A DNA stretch of 8,209 bases from positions 43,488 to 51,696 of the forward strand of contig DJEF01000034.1 of assembly GCA_002431285.1 (NCBI GenBank), written 5' to 3'. Origin of the DNA: Ruminococcaceae bacterium UBA5905 (GTDB taxonomy: Bacteria; Bacillota; Clostridia; Oscillospirales; Acutalibacteraceae). This document shows, one piece after another, positions 1 to 6,412 of the stretch (within the stretch, counting starts at the first letter, position 1; each line of letters begins with the position of its first letter). Under the pieces are notes generated by a model that was given only the letters and a program-made list of their open reading frames with translations, was not told the DNA's origin and did no database searches. The translations under genes were made by a program, and so were the position numbers.

Positions 1-1795
1 AGTGATTTTGGCACCCGCCGCAGATGGTCTGCTGCGCAGTATATCGAAAATCCGCCAGCTCTCCGGGCGTGAGCAGCCCCTTGGCCGCATGGGAGACCGC
101 ATACAGCGCCGCCCCGTAGGCACCCATCAGCCCGGCAAACCGGGGACGGATCACCTCCCGCCCCGTTTCCTGCTCAAAGGCACGCAGCACGCAGTCGTTT
201 AAGAAGGTGCCTCCCTGCACAACGATATGTTGACCCAGCTTTTCCGGATCGGCGCAGCGGATCACCTTATAGAGAGCATTTTTCACCACGCTCACAGACA
301 GTCCCGCCGCAATATTCTCCACGCTCGCTCCGTCCTTCTGTGCCTGCTTGACGGAGCTGTTCATAAAGACCGTGCAGCGGCTGCCCAGATCGGCGGGAGC
401 GTCGGCAAAGAGTCCCAGCTGTGCGAATTCAGCACTGGACAGCCCCAGCGTATCGGCGAAGGTCTGCAGAAAAGAGCCGCAACCGGAGGAGCAAGCCTCG
501 TTCAAAAACAGGCTGTCGATGAGCCCGTTCCGGATCTGAAAGCACTTGATATCCTGTCCACCGATATCGATGATGAAATCGACATCGGGACGAAATTTTT
601 TGGCGGCGGTATAGTGCGCCAGCGTTTCCACCACGCCGCACGGAATGCCGAAGGCCGCCTGCATCAGCTTTTCCCCGTAGCCGGTGACAGCGCTGCCGGC
701 GATCTCGATCCCCGGATAGGCAGCATACAGCTCGGTCAAATACTCCCGGATCACCCGGACCGGATCTCCGTAATTCGGCTTGTATACAGGATAGAACAGG
801 TTGCCCTCCCGATCGCACAGCACCGCCTTCACCGTAGTCGAGCCTGCATCGACGCCCAAAAACATAGGGCCGTTCGGTGCGCTCAGGGTGCCGATGCCGT
901 CAGAGTTAGCCCGGTGCCGTGCAGCAAAGCGCGCGTAGTCCTCCTCGGAGAAGAACAGCGGTGCACGCTTACGGTAGGTGGTCTCCTGCGCCCGGGCGGA
1001 GAGCCGCCCGCGCAGCTCGTAGGGCAGGATCGGCTGGCCGACCCCAGCCGCAATGCATCCCAGCGCCACGAAATACAGAGAATTTTCGGGACAGAGTCCG
1101 GTCGTGCCGATAACCTCGTCAAAGCTGCGGCGCAGCTCGGACAGAAAGGTCAGCGGCCCGCCGAGATACAGCAGCTTTCCCTTGATCGCACGCCCCTGCG
1201 CCAGACCTGCCACCGTTTGGTTCACCACGGCGCGCAGAATGCCCGCCGCAATATCCTCATGCCGCATCCCTTGGTTCAAAAGCGGCTGGATGTCCGATTT
1301 AGCAAACACGCCGCAGCGGGAGGCGATAGTAGGGACGGTTTCCGCCCGGGCGGCGAGCTCATTCAGTTCCAACGGCGTGACCTGCATCAGTGATGCCATC
1401 TGGTCAATAAATGCACCGGTGCCGCCCGCACAGGTGCCGTTCATCCGCATTTCAAATCCGTCGGTGAGAAAGAGGATCTTCGCATCCTCGCCACCCAGTT
1501 CGATGACGGTGTCCGTGCCGGGGCAATATTGCTCCGCAGACAGCTTTTCGGCAAATACCTCCTGCACAAAGGGCAGCCCAAGCGCCTCGGAGAGCCCCAG
1601 ACCCGCTGAACCGGACACGGTGAGCTGGAGTTCCTCCTCCGGAAATTGCTCCTCCAGCTGCTGCAGAAGCTCCGCCAGCTTTTCGTCGATCTTAGCCCCA
1701 TGCCGCACATAATTTTTCTGCAGAATGGAGCCCGTCTCGTCCGACAGCACATATTTGAGCGTCGTAGAGCCGATATCAAGTCCCAGCTGTTTCAT
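1..1795 (-). CDS. Double-domain acyl-CoA dehydratase activase-like ATPase (BadF/BcrA/HgdC family), C-terminus beyond the left edge
   Basis: The reading frame is open from an ATG at 1795 to the left edge, giving 598 residues and no stop, so the gene is partial. Two tandem ASKHA-fold ATPase domains are visible. Domain 1 has the phosphate-1 loop DIGSTTLK (7-14), phosphate-2-like IELGGEDAKI (98-107), and Cys122 (in NGTCAGGTGAF) and Cys161 (SRCGVFAKS). Domain 2 repeats this with DAGSTTVK (316-323), IIDIGGQDIK (408-417), Cys435 (NEACSSGCGSF) and Cys474 (SRCTVFMNS). In HgdC-type activators two such cysteines per subunit hold one [4Fe-4S] cluster across a homodimer, so this fusion may build it within one chain. 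The visible part ends in ICGGCQNH (591-598), a Cys-rich linker. Relatives of this COG1924 type usually continue into a COG3580/DUF2229 region, so several hundred residues probably lie outside the window (inference). Known activators use ATP to deliver one low-potential electron to a dehydratase; the partner and substrate here are unknown. The start overlaps the preceding gene by 20 nt. Confidence 0.9.
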   Translation of the reverse strand, partial: MKQLGLDIGSTTLKYVLSDETGSILQKNYVRHGAKIDEKLAELLQQLEEQFPEEELQLTVSGSAGLGLSEALGLPFVQEVFAEKLSAEQYCPGTDTVIELGGEDAKILFLTDGFEMRMNGTCAGGTGAFIDQMASLMQVTPLELNELAARAETVPTIASRCGVFAKSDIQPLLNQGMRHEDIAAGILRAVVNQTVAGLAQGRAIKGKLLYLGGPLTFLSELRRSFDEVIGTTGLCPENSLYFVALGCIAAGVGQPILPYELRGRLSARAQETTYRKRAPLFFSEEDYARFAARHRANSDGIGTLSAPNGPMFLGVDAGSTTVKAVLCDREGNLFYPVYKPNYGDPVRVIREYLTELYAAYPGIEIAGSAVTGYGEKLMQAAFGIPCGVVETLAHYTAAKKFRPDVDFIIDIGGQDIKCFQIRNGLIDSLFLNEACSSGCGSFLQTFADTLGLSSAEFAQLGLFADAPADLGSRCTVFMNSSVKQAQKDGASVENIAAGLSVSVVKNALYKVIRCADPEKLGQHIVVQGGTFLNDCVLRAFEQETGREVIRPRFAGLMGAYGAALYAVSHAAKGLLTPGELADFRYTAQQTICGGCQNH

Positions 1796-3032
1796 GTGCA
1801 TTCTCCTTTGCGATCGCCAGCATCAGCTTGATGCGGTTTTCCTGATTGACCCGGGAGGCACCGGAATCATAATCCACGGGGAAAATATTTGCCCCGGGAT
1901 ACAGCTCCCGCAGACGGCGGATCGTCCCCTTGCCGGCGATGTGATTGGGCAGGCAGCCGAAGGGCTGCGCACAGATGATATTGGTATAGCCCTTTTCGAT
2001 CATCTCCGCCGCCTCGCCGGACAGCAGCCAGCCCTCTCCCATTTTCACGCCCCGGTCGATCACACGGTCTGCCAGCGTCTTCACCCGCTCGAAGCACGCC
2101 GGCGGAACAAACTCCGAATAGGGCTTCAGCGCCTCGATGAGCCATCCCTCCCAATCGGCGGCGATGTGCTCCGCCTTGCGTCCGATGAGCCGCTTGGCGG
2201 CGCTGCCGCCGTAATAGCGATGGTCGGTCTCCGTATTGGCAAAGCAATACTGGAAAAAGCCCAGCACACCCGGCACCATATATTCACAGCCTTGGGACAG
2301 CAGGAATTTCTCCAGCCCGTTATTGCCGAAGGAGGAATATTTGACATAGATCTCCCCGACGATGCCGACCTTCGTCACGGTGCGGGGCACCTTGGGCAGC
2401 TCGTGAAAGTCTCTGGCCATCGCCGCAAGGTTTTTCCGCATGGCGCTGCCGGACAGACCCCGTTTCCGGCGAAACTGCTCCGTAAGACAGTCGACCCATT
2501 TTCGAACCAGTGCCAGGGTGCTGCCCGGCTCCTTTTCATAGGGCAGACACTGATTTTTGAGCAGCAGCAGCATATCACCGTAGATCAGGCTCCGCAGCCC
2601 GATAACCACCATCCCGGGGGTGATCTTAAAGCCGCTGTAATGCTCATATCCGCCGAAGCTCAGCGAAATAACAGGGACATAGTCCATCCCCATATCCGTC
2701 AGCGCCTTGCGCAGCAGACAGATATAATTCGAGGCTCTGCAGCCACCCCCGGTCTGAAACTGAATGAGGGCTGACCTGTGAGGATCAAAATCCCCACAGG
2801 TCAGGGCATAAAGCTGCTGTCCGAGCATACAAATCGCCGGATAGCAGACATCGTTATTCAGCACCTTCAGCCCGGTTTCGATCACCTCCGGGCCTTCGTA
2901 ATGAAGCACTTGCAGGTGATAGCCGTACAGACGGAACACTTCCTCCAGCAGCTCCATGTGGGTGGGGAAAATGTCCGGCGCCAATATAGTGTACTCCCGC
3001 TTCATCTCTTTTGTAAAATCCACTGCCATCAT
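1776..3032 (-). CDS. COG3581-type 2-hydroxyglutaryl-CoA dehydratase-associated protein
   Basis: This 418-residue protein has the look of the COG3581 group, which in many anaerobes is either fused to, or encoded beside, COG1924/COG3580 activase proteins; that matches its neighbour here. Recognisable segments are NNDVCYPAICMLGQ (59-72), FQTGGGCRASNYICLLRKAL (92-111), SFGGYEHYSGFK (125-136), and near the C-terminus CAQPFGCLPNHIAGKG (354-369) followed by NIFPVDYDSGASRVNQENR (382-400). Cys63, Cys68, Cys79, Cys98, Cys105, Cys354 and Cys360 are candidates for iron-sulfur ligands, though none is proven. There is no signal peptide or membrane segment, so it should be cytosolic. The gene starts with tandem ATGs (3032 and 3029). 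The first overlaps the stop of the upstream kinase gene as TAATG; the second is spaced better (5 nt) from GGAG at 3035-3038, so the true protein may be one residue shorter. The reaction is unknown. Family assignment is confident; function is not. Confidence 0.85.
   Translation of the reverse strand: MMAVDFTKEMKREYTILAPDIFPTHMELLEEVFRLYGYHLQVLHYEGPEVIETGLKVLNNDVCYPAICMLGQQLYALTCGDFDPHRSALIQFQTGGGCRASNYICLLRKALTDMGMDYVPVISLSFGGYEHYSGFKITPGMVVIGLRSLIYGDMLLLLKNQCLPYEKEPGSTLALVRKWVDCLTEQFRRKRGLSGSAMRKNLAAMARDFHELPKVPRTVTKVGIVGEIYVKYSSFGNNGLEKFLLSQGCEYMVPGVLGFFQYCFANTETDHRYYGGSAAKRLIGRKAEHIAADWEGWLIEALKPYSEFVPPACFERVKTLADRVIDRGVKMGEGWLLSGEAAEMIEKGYTNIICAQPFGCLPNHIAGKGTIRRLRELYPGANIFPVDYDSGASRVNQENRIKLMLAIAKENAHETAGT
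1803..1809 (-). promoter_or_regulatory. Shine-Dalgarno site that decides the activase start
   Basis: On the minus strand AAAGGAG lies 7 nt before the ATG at 1795, inside the 3' end of the preceding gene. An in-frame ATG at 1801-1799 would leave only one base after GGAG, too close for normal initiation, so the ATG at 1795 is preferred. Confidence 0.75.
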
Positions 3033-4690
3033 TACTCCACAATCACGATCAAATCATATATGCTCTGCTCTCCGTTAAGTTCGCATAATTCCACATTCCT
3101 ATAGACGGAGGCGACCGCCTCTCGGAAAGCCGCACGTTCCTCCGCTGGGAGATCCGTCCCGTATATAGCGATCAATATCTCATGCTGCTGGGTCTGCAAC
3201 TTTTCCAGCAGTGCCATTGCCGCCTCAAGCCGTCCACTGACGGCGTCCAAGACCGTTCCGTCGGCAAAGGCGATAAAATCGTCCTTGCTCACCCGGACAC
3301 CGTTGCAGACCGAATCCCGCACGGCACGGCTGATCATCCCGGTCTCAACTCCCTGCATGGAGTCACTAAGCAGAGCGGCGATGGTGTCGGCGTCGCCGCT
3401 GTCGTAGCTGAGCATGGACAGCGCCGCATAGCCCTCGCCGATATTCCGGCTGTTCAGCACACGGACATCGGCGTTTTTGTAAAGCACCCCTGCCTGCCTG
3501 GCGGTCAGCAGAATGTTGCCGTTGTTCGGCAACACAAAGATCGTCTCCGCATTTACCTCGTCGAAGGCACGGATAAAATCCGCCGCGGCGGGATTTTGGG
3601 TCTGTCCGCCGTCCAACACCACATCGGCTCCCAGCTGCAGAAACGCTTCGCGAATCCCGGCGCCCGAGGCAACGGTGACCACCGCAAATTTCTTTCTTTC
3701 TGCACGGGACTTAGCGGACTCGGCGGCTTTTTCCACCAGAGTATCCTGATGCTGCAGCGTCATATTTTCGATCTTCAAAGTCAGAAACTCGCCGAATTGC
3801 TGACAATAGCTTAGGATCTCTCCAGGCGCCATCGTGTGGATATGTACCTTCACAACGCTGCCGTTTTGGAATGCCACGATAGAGTTTCCCATCGTACCGA
3901 GTTTTTTCACCAGCGCATCTGTAGAAAAAGCGGAAATATCGGTTTTAGCGTGTTGCAGCTGTAGCAGAAACTCGGTGCAATAGCCGTATATCATGACGCT
4001 GTTTTCATTGAAATTTGCAAAATCAACGCGCGCTTTTGGCTCAGGATTTTCAGGGGGCTGTACGGAAATGCTCTCGCCGCGAAACGCGCGGCGGATGCCA
4101 TCGGCGATATAATACAGCCCGGCGCCACCGGAATCGATCACACCGGCTTCTTTAAGCACGGGCAGCAATTCCGGTGTGCGCTGCAGAGACGCCTCCAACT
4201 CATCCATATAGGTTTGCCAGAATCCCTCCAGTGTCTTCTGCTCCCGAATGCGGGATGCTGCATTCGCTGCCTCTCTGGCAACGGTCAGAATCGTCCCCTC
4301 CGTAGGCACGGCGACCGAATCATAGGCAAACTTTACACCGGTTTCCAATGCCTCAGACAGTGCCGCAATATCCGCCGTTTCCTTACCGCTGAGTGCTGCG
4401 GCAAAGCCGGCAAAAAGCTGAGACAGGATCACGCCGGAGTTGCCTCTGGCGCTCATCAGCATGCCGCTTGCCAGTTGCCGCGCTGCGTCGCCGAGCGTAT
4501 CGCAGCTATCGGATCGAACAGCGCTGAGTCCGCCTTCAACGGTCATACTCATGTTTGCACCCGTATCACCGTCGGGGATCGGGAACACATTCAGATCGTT
4601 GACCGTGTCTGCATGGACACGCAGATTGTTCTTACCGCCCTCGATCAGGCGCAGAAAAGTTTTAGCATCAAGTGTTTGTGTGTTCATCAT
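3032..4690 (-). CDS. fakA: DAK2-domain fatty acid kinase, FakA/YloV-like
   Basis: From the ATG at 4690 the protein has 552 residues, the usual length for FakA/YloV. The N-terminal DAK2/DhaL-type kinase domain carries LNVFPIPDGDTGANMSMT (33-50), whose aspartates Asp40 and Asp42 bind Mg-ATP in this family, then MLMSARGNSGVILSQLFAGF (78-97) and IDSGGAGLYYIADGI (185-199). The middle domain has Cys238 and KVHIHT (281-286); in FakA this Cys plus two His are thought to hold a zinc ion. The C-terminal domain has VLPNNGNILLTARQA (386-400), as in YloV. FakA phosphorylates a fatty acid bound to a DegV-family FakB partner, giving acyl-phosphate for phospholipid synthesis; the partner gene lies immediately upstream. 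The start forms ATGATGA with the degV stop (4-nt overlap). AAGG directly abuts the first ATG, too close to act normally, so initiation probably depends on coupling to degV. A longer frame opens at 4846, but the extra residues overlap degV and do not fit the family. A paralogue elsewhere in the genome may be the housekeeping copy. Confidence 0.9.
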   Translation of the reverse strand: MMNTQTLDAKTFLRLIEGGKNNLRVHADTVNDLNVFPIPDGDTGANMSMTVEGGLSAVRSDSCDTLGDAARQLASGMLMSARGNSGVILSQLFAGFAAALSGKETADIAALSEALETGVKFAYDSVAVPTEGTILTVAREAANAASRIREQKTLEGFWQTYMDELEASLQRTPELLPVLKEAGVIDSGGAGLYYIADGIRRAFRGESISVQPPENPEPKARVDFANFNENSVMIYGYCTEFLLQLQHAKTDISAFSTDALVKKLGTMGNSIVAFQNGSVVKVHIHTMAPGEILSYCQQFGEFLTLKIENMTLQHQDTLVEKAAESAKSRAERKKFAVVTVASGAGIREAFLQLGADVVLDGGQTQNPAAADFIRAFDEVNAETIFVLPNNGNILLTARQAGVLYKNADVRVLNSRNIGEGYAALSMLSYDSGDADTIAALLSDSMQGVETGMISRAVRDSVCNGVRVSKDDFIAFADGTVLDAVSGRLEAAMALLEKLQTQQHEILIAIYGTDLPAEERAAFREAVASVYRNVELCELNGEQSIYDLIVIVE

Positions 4691-5571
4691 CCTTCGAATG
4701 TCACTTCCTTGCCGAAACCGAAAATCGCCAGCGCGTCCGGACCGACCGAGGCGCCGATGATCGGCCCGATATACCCGACATGGATCTCCCGGCAGGGGAT
4801 CTCCTGCTCCACCAGTTGCCGCAGCATCTCTGCCTCCTCGGTACAATCAGCGTGGGCAATATAGACACACTGGTGTTCCGCATCGAGGATAGAGTCCTTC
4901 AAAAGCGCCACGATCTCCCGGATGGAGGTCTGACGACCCTTTACCTTTTTTATCGGCGTTTGATATCCGTCCTTATCGGAAATAATGATCGGTTTTACAC
5001 CGAACAGGTTGCCGAGGAACGCTGCTGAAGCCTTGACTCGGCCGGAACGCTTGAGAGCATCGAGGCTGTGCACCGTGCAGTATTCATTCACAAGATTGCG
5101 ATCTGCCATGATCCGGTCGGCGATGGCTTTGGCATCAAGACCGGTATCGCGGTATTCCGCCGCGCGCACGGCGAGCATACCTTCGCCCATGCTGGCGTTA
5201 AGCGAGTCGATGCAGAATATGCTTGCCCCGGGAAAGTGAACGGATAGTTTTTTTGCTACAACTGCCCCGGTATTTACGGAGCCGGATTGCTTTAAGGAGC
5301 ATCCGATATATACGATGTCCCTTCCTTCCTCCAGATACTGACGGAAGATCCTATCAAATTCCTCCGTCGGCACCTGTGCCGTCAATACGCGGTTGCCGGC
5401 GCGCATCGTGTCGTAAAGCTCCCTGGGCGTATAGTATTCAAAATCAAGGCTTGCCCACTGTTCTTTTCCGTCCCGAATAGTTTTCATACGCGCATAATCA
5501 ATACCGTAGCGGGTACGGATTGACTGGTCGATATCGGCACAGGAATCGGTGATGATTTGAACCGGTCTCAT
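4687..5571 (-). CDS. DegV-family fatty-acid-binding protein (FakB-like)
   Basis: This 294-residue protein is full length for DegV. Family landmarks in order: ITDSCADI (7-14), TAQVPTEEF (64-72, matching the usual TSQPSPxxF), IGCSLKQSGSVNTG (89-102), IDSLNASMGEG (121-131), LKRSGRVKASAAFLGNLFGVKPII (173-196) and IGPIIGASVGPDALAIFGFG (268-287). DegV proteins such as FakB1/FakB2 of Staphylococcus aureus hold a single fatty acid and present its carboxylate to FakA. The arginine of the LKxxGR segment is kept (Arg178), but the His normally found in the C-terminal IGxHxGPG signature is Ser274 here, so the ligand or head-group contact may differ. The start is well supported: AAGGAGG lies 7 nt upstream and a promoter is seen further out. 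It is the first gene of the minus-strand operon and overlaps the kinase gene by 4 nt. The protein is cytosolic. The bound fatty acid cannot be read from the sequence. Confidence 0.92.
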   Translation of the reverse strand: MRPVQIITDSCADIDQSIRTRYGIDYARMKTIRDGKEQWASLDFEYYTPRELYDTMRAGNRVLTAQVPTEEFDRIFRQYLEEGRDIVYIGCSLKQSGSVNTGAVVAKKLSVHFPGASIFCIDSLNASMGEGMLAVRAAEYRDTGLDAKAIADRIMADRNLVNEYCTVHSLDALKRSGRVKASAAFLGNLFGVKPIIISDKDGYQTPIKKVKGRQTSIREIVALLKDSILDAEHQCVYIAHADCTEEAEMLRQLVEQEIPCREIHVGYIGPIIGASVGPDALAIFGFGKEVTFEG

Positions 5572-5578
5572 AAAAATG

Positions 5579-5585
5579 CCTCCTT
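5579..5585 (-). promoter_or_regulatory. Ribosome binding site of the degV-family gene
   Basis: AAGGAGG on the minus strand, 7 nt before the ATG at 5571. It is a near-perfect match to the 16S rRNA 3' end and is the strongest translation signal in the operon. Confidence 0.85.
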
Positions 5586-5605
5586 AACTCATTACTGTGC
5601 TTTTC

Positions 5606-5634
5606 AGTATACCTGTGCGCGAAAAATGTCGCAA
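5606..5634 (-). promoter_or_regulatory. Predicted sigma-A promoter of the degV-fakA operon
   Basis: On the minus strand TTGCGA (-35, 5629-5634) is followed after exactly 17 bp by TATACT (-10, 5606-5611). These match the consensus at 4 of 6 and 5 of 6 positions. Transcription would begin near 5599, giving a leader of about 28 nt before the degV start. This is a prediction from sequence only. Confidence 0.6.
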
Positions 5635-5652
5635 CGGGCAGAAAACCTGTTT

Positions 5653-5727
5653 TGTGGCATTTTGGGACAAAATCATATAAGTGAGGCATTTTGGGACAGA
5701 TCGCTGTCAATGTGGCGTTTTGTAACA
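5653..5727. repeat. Three direct copies of a 17-bp motif at a 29-bp period
   Basis: The copies are at 5653-5669 (TGTGGCATTTTGGGACA), 5682-5698 (TGAGGCATTTTGGGACA) and 5711-5727 (TGTGGCGTTTTGTAACA). Starts are exactly 29 bp apart and the 12-bp spacers differ from each other. Copies 1 and 2 differ at one base; copy 3 is more diverged. Copies 1 and 3 begin TGT and end ACA, a weak dyad. The array lies between the two divergent promoters, so it may be a set of regulator binding sites; it could instead be a dispersed intergenic element. The period is not a multiple of three, which argues against a repeated peptide. Confidence 0.75.
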
Positions 5728-5745
5728 CACCTCCCCGTTTGTCCG

Positions 5746-5774
5746 TTTCGGAGAGGCAAAAAGATTGCTATACT
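5746..5774 (+). promoter_or_regulatory. Possible extended -10 promoter for the plus-strand genes
   Basis: TGCTATACT (5766-5774) is an extended -10 element (TGn plus TATACT). The hexamer 17 bp upstream, TTTCGG (5746-5751), is a poor -35, so recognition would rest on the extended -10 or on an activator. It lies 45 nt before the GTG start at 5819. Confidence 0.4.
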
Positions 5775-5795
5775 TAATTATGTAAAAATTTAAGC

Positions 5796-5811
5796 TTGCA
5801 TGCAAAGGAGG
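5796..5811 (+). promoter_or_regulatory. TTGCATGCAA palindrome merging into the ribosome binding site AAAGGAGG
   Basis: A perfect 10-bp palindrome at 5796-5805 shares its last two bases with AAAGGAGG (5804-5811). The Shine-Dalgarno site is 7 nt before the GTG at 5819 and decides that start over the ATG at 5837, which would be 25 nt away. The palindrome may be chance or a small operator downstream of the promoter. Confidence 0.6.
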
Positions 5812-5818
5812 TCTTTTC

Positions 5819-6397
5819 GTGCGTTCAGTTGCACCTATGAGAATCGCCAAGATTGGGTATCTGGTCATGTCAGCACTTTTGTGCCTGATCGGGGTTCTTT
5901 TGATCCTGTTTCCGAACATTTCTTTAAGATTGGCTGGTATATTCGTCAGTATCATTTTGTGTGTGTTCGGAGCGATCAAATTGGTTGGTTTCTTTTCAAA
6001 GGATCTGTTTCGATTGGCCTTTGAAAATGATTTAGCCTCCGGAATTCTGATGCTGGCGCTCGGAATCAGTCTGTTGTTTCATACTGAGGGCACCCTGTCA
6101 TTTCTGTGCACAGTCCTCGGAATTCTGATTTTAACGGACGGTATGTTAAGAATCGAAATTGCCATGGATGCAAGACCGTTTGGCATTCCGCTCTGGTGGA
6201 TGATACTGATGTTTGCCATCTTTACCGGTGCTTTCGGCTGCTTGCTGATCTTCAGACCGAGCGAGAGCATGGAGATCATGGTCACGATTCTTGGATTGTC
6301 TCTGATCTGTGATAGCATTCTCAATTTTATCACCATTCTGACAACTGTAAAAATCATTCGCAAGCAATATCCAAACCATATAGAAAAAATGGAATAA
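5819..6397 (+). CDS. DUF308/HdeD-like six-helix membrane protein
   Basis: This is a 192-residue, very hydrophobic protein with about six predicted membrane segments near residues 11-31, 36-58, 72-88, 93-110, 124-145 and 152-175. They form three hairpin pairs, each with the pattern seen in the DUF308 (HdeD-type) family: a helix ending in a phrase such as LLILFPNIS, LLFHTEGTL or LLIFRPSES, then a Gly-rich second helix (for example VLGILILTDGMLRIEIA). The C-terminus is short and basic (KIIRKQYPNHIEKME). HdeD of Escherichia coli is linked to acid resistance, but most DUF308 proteins have no known function and none should be assumed here. Translation starts at GTG, supported by AAAGGAGG 7 nt upstream. 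The radical SAM gene begins 15 nt after the stop, so the two are probably co-transcribed. Base composition is more AT-rich than the divergent operon. Confidence 0.85.
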   Translation: MRSVAPMRIAKIGYLVMSALLCLIGVLLILFPNISLRLAGIFVSIILCVFGAIKLVGFFSKDLFRLAFENDLASGILMLALGISLLFHTEGTLSFLCTVLGILILTDGMLRIEIAMDARPFGIPLWWMILMFAIFTGAFGCLLIFRPSESMEIMVTILGLSLICDSILNFITILTTVKIIRKQYPNHIEKME

Positions 6398-6412
6398 TCA
6401 GCAGGTATCATT

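Noticed and set aside
227..1393. A 388-residue open frame on the plus strand
   Set aside because: It lies antisense to the double activase gene, has no recognisable domain, and its length is explained by the GC-rich codons of the opposite strand.
1799..1801. Earlier in-frame ATG for the activase gene
   Set aside because: Only one base separates it from GGAG, whereas the ATG at 1795 has a normal 7-nt spacing.
1725..2774. A 349-residue open frame on the plus strand
   Set aside because: It is antisense to the COG3581 gene, which carries clear family motifs; this is a shadow frame.
4691..4846. Upstream extension of the fatty acid kinase frame to an ATG at 4846
   Set aside because: The added 52 residues overlap the degV gene, are unlike FakA N-termini, and give a protein longer than the family. 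The ATG at 4690 overlapping the degV stop fits better.
5584..5592. Tiny frame ATG AGT TAA on the minus strand in the degV leader, its stop merging into AAGGAGG
   Set aside because: It has no ribosome site of its own and two sense codons carry too little information; most likely chance.
5705..5710. Perfect TTGACA on the minus strand as a second -35 for the degV operon
   Set aside because: No acceptable -10 lies 16-18 bp downstream; the nearest AT-rich hexamer is about 24 bp away.
5653..5727. CRISPR array
   Set aside because: There are only three 17-bp copies with 12-bp spacers, no cas genes nearby, and the position is between divergent promoters; dimensions are far below those of CRISPR arrays.
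5498..5728. Short minus-strand frame running through the repeats into degV
   Set aside because: It is in another frame from the well-supported degV gene, has no good ribosome site, and the 29-bp repeat period would break any repeated peptide.
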